Shown here: positions 52,867 to 61,569 of the stretch, piece after piece
Layout of the letters: every line of letters starts with the position of its first letter
Position numbering within the stretch: the stretch's first letter is position 1
Assembly (NCBI GenBank): GCA_032027125.1
Contig: JAVSMQ010000001.1
Coordinates: 1,488,027-1,552,026, forward strand
Source: JANJTB01 sp032027125
GTDB lineage: Bacteria > Bacteroidota > Ignavibacteria > Kapaibacteriales > UBA2268
Direction: 5' to 3'
Length of the DNA stretch: 64,000 nucleotides
Translations under genes and position numbers: made by a program
Notes under the pieces: model-generated
Database searches by the model: none
What the model saw: only the letters and a program-made list of their open reading frames with translations
Told to the model about the DNA's origin: nothing

Positions 52867-54510
52867 TCAATTCCTTTTTTTTTCTGTTAAATAATATTTC
52901 CTATGTGTTTTAGAACCGGAGCTTTTCAATTCATCTTGCTCAACCAATTTATAAACTACTTTTTGAATTTCTTTTTTGGGAACATCTTTTATCCTTTCAA
53001 ATATTTCACTAATTCTAGAGTTTGGATAGTTTTTAATATCTGTAATAATTAATTGTTTCAAAACATACGGTTCTAATGTTTTCAAGGAAGGCTTTATATT
53101 GAGTTTTGACTCTGACATCAGTTTAGGATTAATAATAAATGATTTCCCTTTTCCTGTTCCATAAGCAATCAAAATATCTTTCTCAAGTAATCCACCATAC
53201 CAATTTCTTAATCTATCCTCTTCGGGTAATTGAAGTATTTTACTTAATTCAGTTGTCAATATTTTGTGTGAACGTGTTACAATTCCAATTACTGTTTTCT
53301 CTCTTTGTGTGAGTTGAAAATATTTTGATATATAATCACTTAGTGCCAAGGCATTCATATCTACAATACGAGATTCAATTGTAACTGATACTTTGTTGAA
53401 ATCCGATTCAACTTTTGGGAAAGGTTTTGCATCTATACTCAATTTTTCATAAATTAAATCATATCCGGTTCCTTCAGCTTCCATTAACTTTAAATCGTGC
53501 ATCAGTTTGATAAGATGAGGATTACGTCTGTGTTTTTCGTGCAAAATATTTTTATCTGTTATGCCCAATGGCAAACTTCCCGGACTTGTTATTTGCATTC
53601 TATCACTATATACTTCTATTGAAATATCAGATGAAATTAAATAAGATTTATGTGCAAAAGCATTTACAAGCAGCTCTCTTATAACTTCTTTGGGGTAATG
53701 TCGTACTTGTTTACGAAATAATCCATCTGGAAATTCATAAGAGTAATTTAATTCAACTGCTTCTTTTTCAATTGAAAAAAGCATCTCTTGAGGATTCAGT
53801 TCATAATCATCCCAAGTTAATTTCCTCGTTTTGTTATCTAATGAATCATATACAATATACTGAACTGTATTCGGGTAAGACAATCTACTCCTCTGGTTTG
53901 CAGTTCCTAACCATAAAACTCCAAGATTAGTAAGTTTATTACCTTCAATCAGATTGTAATGTTCTAAAATCTCTATGTCACTTTTTTCTTTTACTATTTC
54001 TTTAACCCTGTCGGATTCTCGTAGTAATTTAACTATTTTGCTAATATGCTCATAAGGTATAGAGTCCAATGTTATTCCCCGCACTACAATTTCCCATTGA
54101 AAAGCATCTTTTTCTGCTACTATCCTTTGTAAATCAGTACCTTGAATTGGTTCACAATGGTCAGCTATTCTAAGGTATATTTTTCCATCCGAGGTTGTTG
54201 CGACTACTTTTTGAGAAGGGAATATTTTTATTTCAAAATATTCACTACCATTTGAATGAACAAGAATCTCAGAAATTGTCATCCCAACACCATAAGTTAA
54301 ACCCCTCATTCTTTCAAGGGTTGAATTTAATTCCATTATATCAATTTTCTGATTTTGAGGTGGTAATTGTGTTTTATCATCAAATCCAATTACTATTGTA
54401 CCACCTTGAGCATTTGCTAAACAAACACATGTTTTTGACAATTCTTTAAAACCTTTTTCACCGGTTTTAATTTTTTGCAAACTTTTATATTCTACTACTT
54501 GTGATTCCAT
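52867..54510 (-). CDS. Schlafen/AlbA_2-type ATP-binding protein with winged-helix C-terminus
   Basis: About 547 residues. ATG at 54510 overlaps the stop of the small upstream frame as TGATG, which supports this start over in-frame codons at 54516 and 54522. N-terminal AlbA_2 domain (about 5-125): EYKSLQKIKTGEKGFKELSKTCVCLANAQGGTIVIGFDD. The middle (VRHYPKEVIRELLVNAFAHKSY, then ITSPGSLPLGI) is the HATPase-like half found in RecG-like/DUF4325-type 'ATP-binding' proteins, and two winged-helix-like stretches end the protein. Proteins of this type occur in genomic islands as regulators or candidate defence factors. No partner effector is adjacent. Confidence 0.8.
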   Translation of the reverse strand: MESQVVEYKSLQKIKTGEKGFKELSKTCVCLANAQGGTIVIGFDDKTQLPPQNQKIDIMELNSTLERMRGLTYGVGMTISEILVHSNGSEYFEIKIFPSQKVVATTSDGKIYLRIADHCEPIQGTDLQRIVAEKDAFQWEIVVRGITLDSIPYEHISKIVKLLRESDRVKEIVKEKSDIEILEHYNLIEGNKLTNLGVLWLGTANQRSRLSYPNTVQYIVYDSLDNKTRKLTWDDYELNPQEMLFSIEKEAVELNYSYEFPDGLFRKQVRHYPKEVIRELLVNAFAHKSYLISSDISIEVYSDRMQITSPGSLPLGITDKNILHEKHRRNPHLIKLMHDLKLMEAEGTGYDLIYEKLSIDAKPFPKVESDFNKVSVTIESRIVDMNALALSDYISKYFQLTQREKTVIGIVTRSHKILTTELSKILQLPEEDRLRNWYGGLLEKDILIAYGTGKGKSFIINPKLMSESKLNIKPSLKTLEPYVLKQLIITDIKNYPNSRISEIFERIKDVPKKEIQKVVYKLVEQDELKSSGSKTHRKYYLTEKKRN

Positions 54511-54593
54511 CACCATTCCCACACCACAATTTTAATTTCAACTTTTGTCAGTCCGTATAATTCATATATGAAATTGGAACATTCTTTTTTCAT
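54510..54593 (-). pseudogene. 27-codon remnant resembling a DNA methylase C-terminus
   Basis: The frame MKKECSNFIYELYGLTKVEIKIV ends in WEW and a stop. IYELYGLTEEEIKIV is the usual C-terminal end of Eco57I/PglX-like N6-adenine methylases, and the start here is an internal Met. The stop TGA overlaps the AlbA gene start (TGATG) and the start overlaps the preceding small frame (ATGA), so translation through the AlbA gene may be coupled via this fragment. Confidence 0.4.
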
Positions 54594-54694
54594 CCTCTCA
54601 TCTCCTCAACAATCCTTACTGTCTCAATGCTGACTGTTGTTACTCTTTTCAGTTTTATTTCGTTATGATACTTTTGTATAGTTATGAGTAACAT
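54590..54694 (-). CDS. Small frame upstream of the methylase fragment, 34 codons
   Basis: Frame from ATG at 54694 (MLLITIQKYHNEIKL) to a TGA overlapping the next ATG. No similarity recognised. Its only support is the chained ATGA and TGATG overlaps that link it through 54593 to the AlbA gene. The rest of the 350-bp gap up to rtcB (54695-54860) is AT-rich and shows nothing further. Confidence 0.3.
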   Translation of the reverse strand: MLLITIQKYHNEIKLKRVTTVSIETVRIVEEMRG

Positions 54695-54860
54695 ATAAAA
54701 CTTTTTTTAGGTATTTGAATTAATAACTATACAAATTTACCAATTTTCTCCCTTTTTCCTACTTTCTTTTTTCAAATCAAATCAATTTTTTATATTTAAA
54801 CAAGATAAATCATTTTTATAAGTCATATTTATTTGATTAATTATATTCAAGCAGCAATAA

Positions 54861-56027
54861 ATGATAAAAGAGATAAATCCCGGTAAAGTTCCTGTTAAGC
54901 TTTGGCTTGATGATATTGACGGCTCTACACTCAGTCAGGTCGCAAACTTATCCGATTTTCCGTTTACTTTCAGACACGTGGCTCTGATGCCCGATGCACA
55001 CGTTGGCTTTGGTATGCCGATAGGCGGTGTATTGGCTGTAAAAGATGTCATCATTCCAAATGCCGTAGGTGTTGATATCGGATGCGGTATGTGTGCGGTC
55101 AGGACGAATTCAAATTTTGTAAGCAGGGATAACCTGAAAAAGATTTTGAAAATTGTGAGGGAGGCAGTTCCTGTCGGTTTTAAACATCAAAAAAGACGTC
55201 AGAATCCGGATTATATGCCCAAAGATAACGGTATTCTCGGTATAGATTCTGTATCGGCAAGAGAGTATGAATCAGCTCTAAAGCAGGTCGGCACACTCGG
55301 CGGCGGGAATCATTTTATCGAACTTCAGCGCGGTGATGACGGTTTCATATATATAATGATTCACTCGGGCAGCAGAAATATCGGAAAGCAGGTTGCCGAC
55401 CATTACAACAGACTTGCAGGAAACTTGAGGGAAAAAAGAAATGATATTCCCAAAAACTGGCAGCTTGATTATCTCGAACTTGATAGCGATGAAGGCAGAA
55501 AATATATCCTGGAAATGGAGTATTGTGTCGCATTTGCACTGGCTAACAGAAAGCTGATGATGGAAAGAGCTAAGGAAGCTTTTGCCGATGTTACGCGTAA
55601 TGATGAATTTGCAGAAATGATAAATATTCCTCATAATTACGCTGCCGAAGAGTCGCATTTCGGTGAGAAAGTCTGGATTCACCGAAAGGGAGCAACCAGA
55701 GCATTGCAGGGTGAAATAGGAATCATACCCGGCTCGCAGGGTAGCAAATCGTACATCGTAGAAGGAAAAGGAAATACCGAAAGTTTTACCTCGTGCTCAC
55801 ATGGTGCCGGTCGCAAAATGGGACGCCATGAAGCTCAGAAAAAACTTTCTGTTGAAAAAGAAACCAAAATGCTTGACGATATAGGCGTAATTCATTCCAT
55901 CCGGTCGTCAAAAGATTTGGATGAAGCGCCGTCAGCTTATAAAGATATCCAAACAGTTATGTTAAACCAGACTGATTTGGTTGATATTATTATTGAGCTT
56001 CAGCCGCTGGCAGTTGTCAAAGGGTAA
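54861..56027 (+). CDS. rtcB: RNA-splicing ligase RtcB-family protein
   Basis: 388 residues, at the short end of the family. Metal-binding and GMP-transfer motifs are complete: DAHVGFGMPIGGVLAV (near 47-62), VGVDIGCGM (near 71-79), GTLGGGNHFIEL (near 143-154), MIHSGSRNIGK (near 165-175) and the guanylylated His in SCSHGAGRKMGR (near 314-325). RtcB joins 2',3'-cyclic phosphate or 3'-phosphate RNA to 5'-OH ends, in RNA repair or tRNA splicing. No archease gene or RtcR regulator is adjacent; the sigma-54 regulator at 46-47 kb is of a receiver-linked type, not RtcR. Confidence 0.94.
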   Translation: MIKEINPGKVPVKLWLDDIDGSTLSQVANLSDFPFTFRHVALMPDAHVGFGMPIGGVLAVKDVIIPNAVGVDIGCGMCAVRTNSNFVSRDNLKKILKIVREAVPVGFKHQKRRQNPDYMPKDNGILGIDSVSAREYESALKQVGTLGGGNHFIELQRGDDGFIYIMIHSGSRNIGKQVADHYNRLAGNLREKRNDIPKNWQLDYLELDSDEGRKYILEMEYCVAFALANRKLMMERAKEAFADVTRNDEFAEMINIPHNYAAEESHFGEKVWIHRKGATRALQGEIGIIPGSQGSKSYIVEGKGNTESFTSCSHGAGRKMGRHEAQKKLSVEKETKMLDDIGVIHSIRSSKDLDEAPSAYKDIQTVMLNQTDLVDIIIELQPLAVVKG

Positions 56028-56137
56028 GTCTGAAACTCCTTGATTTGTCCTTTGGAGCCTCAGGTGAAGAATCCAGTGAATTAATTTCCACCCCCAGCCC
56101 CCGCCAGCGGGGGACAAATACAAAACTCCATGGATTG

Positions 56138-56211
56138 GTCATTCTGAACGAAGTGAAGAATCCAGGCTGTTAATTAATGAAACCCTGGACTCTTCGTAGG
56201 CTCAGAGTGAC
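56138..56211 (+). repeat. 74-bp dispersed palindromic repeat, copy B
   Basis: GTCATTCTGAACGAAGTGAAG to CTCAGAGTGAC, terminal inverted repeats GTCAtTCTGA/TCAGAgTGAC. Same length as copies A and C. It lies in the 235-bp gap 56028-56262. A separate GC hairpin (CCCCCGCCAGCGGGGG) is at about 56098-56113. Confidence 0.88.
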
Positions 56212-56262
56212 CCATCGCGGAGTTTTATTTTGTAATTACAGTACTGTATCCATGGTGCTCAA

Positions 56263-56729
56263 TTACCACGCATAGCCGACATTAACACCCAGATAAAATG
56301 GCTGCCAAGTGAGTCCGTTTCGGTCAAGTACGTTAAAGTTCAAACCAAACACAGGTTCGAGGACAAAATCATCAAAAATAAATTTGTAATTTGCTTCACC
56401 GCCGATTGCAAGAACCAAACCACCGTCATAGGTATCATCACGATAGCCTAAATAACCGACAGAAACGCTTGGTCCAAATCCAAAACCCTTGATTGCTTTA
56501 TCTTTTTCCTGAAACAAATACCATTTGTACATACCTGATATGCTGAAACCTGTCCAACCGCTACCGTAATGATAATACGAAGCGCCCAGAACAAGTGAGT
56601 TTACCTGCGAGACCTGCATTTCATAATTTAAATTAAAAATGCCGAATGCCAGTGCAAGCGGATTAGCAGTTATTGCCTCGTTATAATTTTTCATTACCCG
56701 TTGAGCTTCGCATTTATCAGTCATAGATA
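56263..56729 (-). CDS. Outer-membrane protein, DUF3575/opacity-type barrel (5' end hidden by ambiguous bases)
   Basis: About 155 readable residues. The sequence from DKCEAQRVMKNYNEAI onward reads as a small barrel: ALAFGIFNLNYEMQVSQ, GWTGFSISGMYKWYLF, PSVSVGYLGY, and a last strand FYLGVNVGYAW with C-terminal Trp. Eight strands are plausible. It lacks a visible signal peptide because 56730-56821 is unresolved; a TTG start at 56841 would run through the gap and cannot be trusted. Function unknown. Confidence 0.6.
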
Positions 56730-56821
56730 NNNNNATNNNNNAANTNANNNTNNCNNCNNTNNNNNNNNNNNNANNNCNNNNNNNANNNNNNANNAANAAA
56801 NNCANNNANTNNNNTAANNAN
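56730..56821. other. Block of ambiguous bases
   Basis: 92 positions, mostly n with scattered called bases, covering the 5' end of the barrel gene. It lies between two copies of the 74-bp repeat (56138 and 56850), so a repeat-related mis-join or unresolved join is likely. A single n also occurs at 63738. Confidence 0.95.
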
Positions 56822-56849
56822 TAATATGTAAAACGGTACAATTTAGCTC

Positions 56850-56923
56850 GTCATTCTGAACGAAGCGAAGAACTCAGGCTGTTCATTAATGAATACATGG
56901 ACTCTTCGCAAGCTCAGAGTGAC
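56850..56923 (+). repeat. 74-bp dispersed palindromic repeat, copy C
   Basis: Aligns without gaps with copies A (minus strand, 32162-32235) and B (56138-56211). Terminal inverted repeats GTCAtTCTGA/TCAGAgTGAC. Copies B and C bracket the barrel gene with its ambiguous block. Confidence 0.88.
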
Positions 56924-57003
56924 AAATCATATAGTTTTATTTTAAAAATAATAGAACGTATCTTCCACGCCGGCGGGACAAATATCAAAACCCCAGGTAT
57001 TTG

Positions 57004-57660
57004 TCATTTATACATTATCACTTCATAAGGTACAATTTCAACCCAATAATCTTTAAAATCGTATTTGAAATATATGAAGCCGTATTTTTCGCTGAAATAA
57101 TAAATTCCTTTAAAAACTCCTGCGGAACTTTTACCATAAGATTCCAGCACCCAGCAGGAATCACTTAATGTTTGATTGGAAAAATATATTTTGTCCTTTA
57201 CTCTTACTCTGCCGGTAACTTCCACCCCTGCAAATTCCTGTGAACCAGATTGAACTTTTTTCTTCCAGTCAATCGAATTGCCTATTGCAACAGGATATTG
57301 GATCTGTGGAGGAGGCAGAAGGCGGACATACTTCATATATTCAATTGCGGGTGGAGATGGAAGCGAAATCACATCCTTTTTGAATAGTGAAACCGGGAAA
57401 CTGAGGTCATGGTCACTGACTCCGGTCTGGATGATTGCTTCGGTTCTTGATTTGTCGGCATGATAAACGTTGAGGACCCATTCCATTTTTTGCTGAGTAA
57501 TTTGCCATGGTTTGTCCAATATTTCAAGAGTTAAAGTATCAACTATCGAGTCAGTTGATTTTGTTACCAAAAAGCTCCAGTTTGAACGCGGATGATAAAC
57601 ATTGGGTTCTGTGCAGGAAACAATTAATAAAGTTACAAACAAAAATATACAGTATTTCAA
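57004..57660 (-). CDS. Lipoprotein of unknown function
   Basis: 218 residues from a TTG at 57660 preceded by AAAAGGAGGTACC, a strong ribosome site that decides the start. Lipobox LLIVSC (Cys16). The mature part shows SSPxPP-like segments near 120-140 (ISLPSPPAIEYMKYVRLLPPPQI) and beta-rich remainder; no motif is recognised. It lies 92 bp downstream of the DUF5777 gene on the same strand, possibly a separate transcript. Confidence 0.7.
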   Translation of the reverse strand: MKYCIFLFVTLLIVSCTEPNVYHPRSNWSFLVTKSTDSIVDTLTLEILDKPWQITQQKMEWVLNVYHADKSRTEAIIQTGVSDHDLSFPVSLFKKDVISLPSPPAIEYMKYVRLLPPPQIQYPVAIGNSIDWKKKVQSGSQEFAGVEVTGRVRVKDKIYFSNQTLSDSCWVLESYGKSSAGVFKGIYYFSEKYGFIYFKYDFKDYWVEIVPYEVIMYK

Positions 57661-57752
57661 TTAGGGTACCTCCTTTTAGAATTATTACCTTTAAAATATT
57701 CTGTAATATGTATTGACAACAACTGCTTTTTATGAAGTACAAATATGCTCAT

Positions 57753-58580
57753 TTAAAGTACACGTGTAATTATAAAACAAATATGAACATCACCTTTATC
57801 GAAAGCGCTCACTGCTCCGGTAAGGTACTGACTCATATTTGCATAGACGTTATTCGATACAAATACTTTGAAAAAGTGACCGGCTGTCTCTATTTCCGCA
57901 CCAATAGAATATGTATCGTAATAGCGTCTCCAACCGTTTAATGTAGGATTTGCTTCAGCTATTACACTCCAGCGCTCATTAAAGAAATACTGGGCATACA
58001 TTCCTAATGTTGTGCTCGTTTGGCAGTCAGGGCATGGAATGTATGAATTGTAGAGAAATGAGGGAACTAAACCAAGACCGAGTTTGCCAAATTTTGTGTT
58101 CAATATTAAATTGCCGTAAAACTGCCAGAGTTTTGATTTGTCTTCAGGTTCATCCGTAAATTTCGAGTTGTATGCAGCCCCTCCGTTCACAGCAATAGCT
58201 AAAGGGAATCCAAGTTCCTCTGTTTCAAGTAGATTACCCTTTATCTGAAGGTCATAATTTCCGTCATGATTACTTCTTCCGAATACGGCAAAAATATCAT
58301 CTGTAATTCCGTAACCTAAAGCCAGACGCATATAAACGCCGCCGTCAAATCCGAATAATTCACTTGCACCTGCAGAAACCGGAACAAGAAATTTGTGGGA
58401 TATGTGGAAATATATATTTCCCTGCTGAAGAGTTTCGGTTGTCGGCAGACTAAATGCTTCAAGAGACCTGAAAAAACTCATCTGATTTGTTAACGGCTCT
58501 TCTCTTTTCCATTTTGACTGAGAAAAAGTTAAGTTCTGTATTGATATTATTGTAATGATGACACATATTATTATTTTCAT
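57753..58580 (-). CDS. DUF5777-type outer-membrane barrel
   Basis: 275 residues. Signal peptide to about 20 (LTFSQ). DUF5777 members share a start like LTNQMSFFRSLEAFSLPTTETLQQGNIYFHISHKF, which is present here (about 30-65), then amphipathic strands with the motifs GVYMRLALGYGITDDI and FNERWSVIAEANP. The family function is unknown. It starts 5 bp after the YceI stop and 589 bp after the cytochrome gene start; the three form one operon that recurs in Bacteroidota genomes. Confidence 0.85.
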   Translation of the reverse strand: MKIIICVIITIISIQNLTFSQSKWKREEPLTNQMSFFRSLEAFSLPTTETLQQGNIYFHISHKFLVPVSAGASELFGFDGGVYMRLALGYGITDDIFAVFGRSNHDGNYDLQIKGNLLETEELGFPLAIAVNGGAAYNSKFTDEPEDKSKLWQFYGNLILNTKFGKLGLGLVPSFLYNSYIPCPDCQTSTTLGMYAQYFFNERWSVIAEANPTLNGWRRYYDTYSIGAEIETAGHFFKVFVSNNVYANMSQYLTGAVSAFDKGDVHICFIITRVL

Positions 58581-58585
58581 TTTGT

Positions 58586-59155
58586 TTACTCTGCTAATTT
58601 AACATTAAAATCCAGATAAAGTTTTATTTCATTGCTAATTCTTACGAACATAAATTTGGGCACTTTTATATTATAATCAGTCAATTTAACTTCAAAATCC
58701 GATTTAAGTTTGAATCCATCAGATAATTTGTAAATTTTACCACCGATAGTAATATCTTTCGTAACACCATGAAGTAGAAGCTTTCCGCTTACTTTGACAT
58801 TATACTCTGTATCGGAAATTCTTTCCGTTTCGGTTATATTTCCTTTAAATGTGCTTACGGGAAATTCCTTGGTTTCCAGATAATCTTCTCTCATGTGGCG
58901 GTTTCTAAGTCCGATACCTGTATCAAAACTGCCGAGGTCAAGCTCGAAATAGAACTCCGCTCCCTTCATTTTATCAATACCATCTGTAATCAGATAGCCG
59001 TCAATCTTATTTGTTTTCCCGTCGAAATCTTCAACAGGAGTTTCTGAAATAAACCGAACAAGATTTTTCGCTTTTTTATCAACCTGATATTCACTTGATA
59101 ACAAATTCAAAAATCCGGCTGTTAAAATTATAATTATTACGATTAAATTTTTCAT
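58586..59155 (-). CDS. YceI-family lipocalin-like protein
   Basis: 189 residues. Signal peptide to about 20 (LLSSEYQ). The YceI lipid-binding barrel fills the rest: NKIDGYLITDGI, FYFELDLGSFDTGIGLRNRHMREDYLE, and KVSGKLLLHGVTKDITI. YceI proteins bind polyisoprenoid-type lipids in the periplasm. It lies between the cytochrome gene (15-bp gap) and the DUF5777 gene (5-bp gap). Confidence 0.9.
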   Translation of the reverse strand: MKNLIVIIIILTAGFLNLLSSEYQVDKKAKNLVRFISETPVEDFDGKTNKIDGYLITDGIDKMKGAEFYFELDLGSFDTGIGLRNRHMREDYLETKEFPVSTFKGNITETERISDTEYNVKVSGKLLLHGVTKDITIGGKIYKLSDGFKLKSDFEVKLTDYNIKVPKFMFVRISNEIKLYLDFNVKLAE

Positions 59156-59169
59156 TATATTCTCACAAA

Positions 59170-59577
59170 TTAGTTATTTAAAGCACCGTTATTTATCCAA
59201 ACCCGTATTGAATCAATCACTTCCTGCCTTAATTTGCCGGTAGGAGGCATTGCCGATGTCTCGGCATTTATTTTCATAAAGAGATAGCTCTCGTCAGCAC
59301 TGCCGGGTTTAATGTACATAACATCAGCATAAGCTATTTTATTGACAGTATTTGCGTATGCGGCTCCGGGAGTCAAATTTAAACCCGATTGAGGATTGCT
59401 TCCTGTATGACAGCCCGATAAAGCACAACTTTTGCCGAATACATTCTCCTGAATCGAACTAAACGTCGCATTTACGGCAATCTTTTGCTCTGCCGGGCAT
59501 TCCGAAACAATACCATCAGCACATGAAACAAAAAATATACCCATCAGAGGAATCAAAAAAACTGCAAGTCTTATCAT
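59170..59577 (-). CDS. Small c-type-cytochrome-like lipoprotein with CX4CH motif
   Basis: 135 residues. Lipobox FFVSC (Cys19). CALSGCHTG is a CX4CH heme-binding variant, and MPPTGKL near the end supplies a possible axial Met. The same layout (CxxxxCH plus MPP) is found in small periplasmic cytochrome-domain proteins of Bacteroidota, which sit next to YceI and DUF5777 genes. A covalently bound heme in a CX4CH motif would be unusual for a mono-heme cytochrome, so heme binding is inferred, not certain. First gene of the three-gene operon. Confidence 0.78.
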   Translation of the reverse strand: MIRLAVFLIPLMGIFFVSCADGIVSECPAEQKIAVNATFSSIQENVFGKSCALSGCHTGSNPQSGLNLTPGAAYANTVNKIAYADVMYIKPGSADESYLFMKINAETSAMPPTGKLRQEVIDSIRVWINNGALNN

Positions 59578-59943
59578 AAAAAATCCTTTTTGTAAAAAAT
59601 AATCTATTCAATGTTTATATACACCTAAATATGAATTTAGTTACCAGAAATATTTTAGAATAACACAAAAAATGTTTAAACGTTACAATTATTTTTTTGT
59701 AATGTTAGGTTTTATCTATGAAAGATTAGATTTATATTTGTTAAACAGTTGATTGATTAAATAATTATATTGACTTTGTCAGTCTAAGTAGAATTTGAAC
59801 AAGTTAATACTTTTTTAAAAGTTGAATAGAAAATTAGGAACTACTGGATAATTAATTTGAATAATAATTTGAATTATTTTTATAATAAATTTGCTATATC
59901 GGTAAATTCTATTACCGATTTTAGATTAAATCAGTAATGAAAC
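59578..59943. other. 366-bp intergenic region
   Basis: No gene. A/T runs only; the likely promoter of the cytochrome operon lies within it, but no clear TAnnTTTG box or -33 partner can be picked. Nothing else is recognisable. Confidence 0.4.
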
Positions 59944-61359
59944 TTACCGGTTCTTCCTTCCGCTTATAGGCATATTTACATTCGCCTGCCTCAGGAACTG
60001 TCCGGTATAACTGAGAGCGTCCACCTGGTCGTCGTGTTTGTCTCTCGGGAATTTGGTGAGTTCGCTTTCAAAATCCTGCAGCCAGTTTGCATCACGGTTA
60101 AAATATACAGTTCCGGTTTCAATTTTTGCTGCCATTGGTAATGCTCTTGTCAGTTTGTCGCTGTCCGGCTTCAGCGGTTTTACCGGAAAACCCTGCATTG
60201 CTGCGGACTGAACGAGTGCCGTTTGATACTGCACACTTTCAATTCCGATTAGTACAGGTCTATACTTTTCATAAATATCGCGTATTAAATCCAAATGCCC
60301 GCTTGGCTCGATATGTTTTCGGATTACATCGCAGATAAGCAATTCATTATCGGGTGTGACTGCGACGACTACAGCAACTGTATAATCAGCATTCGATGAA
60401 AGTGAAATTGCAAGGTCTAATGCCGCCCAGTACGTACAGTCAGCAGATTTAACCAACTTCTGATTTTCACCGTTTAATAGTACAAAATCACCGCCTGTAG
60501 TGATGAAATATCTGAAATGCTTTTTCTTGAAAATACCGCCGCCTGCCGATACAGGATTCTGCTGATAAAGAGAATTGAACCAGTACGAACCGACAGACTT
60601 CTCAATAATTCGCAGCTTTTCGAGTGAGAATCTTTTCTCCCATAATGCTTCACCCTGCATTCTGCCGAGCGGGTCGTCAAGTCCGGCAATTGCAGGGATA
60701 GTGATTACTTCCCATTTTTCGTCAATATTACTGAACTCACTCAAAATTCTTCCACATAGGTCATCTTCGTGCCAGCGTGTCATCATAATAATCATTATAC
60801 CATCCGGCTCAAGACGCGTATAGGCAGTACTGCGGAACCAATCCCATAATTTTTCCCGCTGATGGCTGCTGTTAGCTTCTTCGTCATTTTTAATCGGGTC
60901 GTCAATTATGAACAAATCGGCACCTTTTCCCGTAATCGGACCACCGGCACCGACACAGGTCATACTTCCTCCGTGACCTTCAATCTCAAAATAACCTGCT
61001 GCAGATGAACTGTCGCTCAGTTTTACATCGAACAGTTCTTCCCCGAATTCGCTTACAAGATTGCGGACTTTCCTGCCCCAGCTTTGAGCATAAGTTGACT
61101 CATAAGAACTTAAAATAATTCGTCTGTCGGGAAATTTACCGAGATACCAGAAAGGGAAATATTTAGACATCAATTCAGATTTTCCGTGACGCGGCGGCAG
61201 ATTAATCATCAGTCTTTTAATTTTACCCGAAGCCGCTTTCAGCAATGCCGAATCAAGATAAGCAATATGTTTCGGATAGCGGTATTTTCCTTTACTAACA
61301 AAATAAGCAGTCAGTGCCGGACTGAAATTACTATTCAAAAACTCATTTAAATTTTTCAT
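59944..61359 (-). CDS. Phage-type terminase large subunit, orphan
   Basis: 471 residues from the ATG at 61359 (MKNLNEFLNSN); a longer reading adds 49 residues of low-complexity hydrophobic sequence. N-terminal ATPase: Walker A LPPRHGKSEL near 54-63, Walker B LFIIDDPIKND and coupling motif MIIMMTRWHEDDL. C-terminal RNase H-like nuclease: DLAISLSSNADYT, LIGIESV and DDQVDALSY hold the acidic metal ligands. The structural match is to packaging terminases, but no portal, capsid or tail genes occur within 25 kb, so this is either a single cargo gene or a relic of a lost prophage. Confidence 0.87.
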   Translation of the reverse strand: MKNLNEFLNSNFSPALTAYFVSKGKYRYPKHIAYLDSALLKAASGKIKRLMINLPPRHGKSELMSKYFPFWYLGKFPDRRIILSSYESTYAQSWGRKVRNLVSEFGEELFDVKLSDSSSAAGYFEIEGHGGSMTCVGAGGPITGKGADLFIIDDPIKNDEEANSSHQREKLWDWFRSTAYTRLEPDGIMIIMMTRWHEDDLCGRILSEFSNIDEKWEVITIPAIAGLDDPLGRMQGEALWEKRFSLEKLRIIEKSVGSYWFNSLYQQNPVSAGGGIFKKKHFRYFITTGGDFVLLNGENQKLVKSADCTYWAALDLAISLSSNADYTVAVVVAVTPDNELLICDVIRKHIEPSGHLDLIRDIYEKYRPVLIGIESVQYQTALVQSAAMQGFPVKPLKPDSDKLTRALPMAAKIETGTVYFNRDANWLQDFESELTKFPRDKHDDQVDALSYTGQFLRQANVNMPISGRKNR

Positions 61360-61569
61360 TTCGCGAAAATAGCTCCGATGCCCTATTATCAAAACAAATT
61401 GATTTAAAAAGCTATTGGAAAATGAATTAATGAAATGAATTAATGAAATTAATTTAGAAAAATTTGAAAAATAAATCAAAAAATATGTGACAAAATGACT
61501 TTTCAATTGTCATTACATAGAATTGAAATACAATTTTTGAAAAAGTTATTTTAAAATGTAGGAGAGTTA

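Noticed and set aside
52765..52890. 41-codon frame after the PLGG peptide
   Set aside because: Low-complexity Phe/Ile/Tyr sequence, overlaps the AlbA gene end on the other strand; possible RBS AAGGTGGG alone is not enough.
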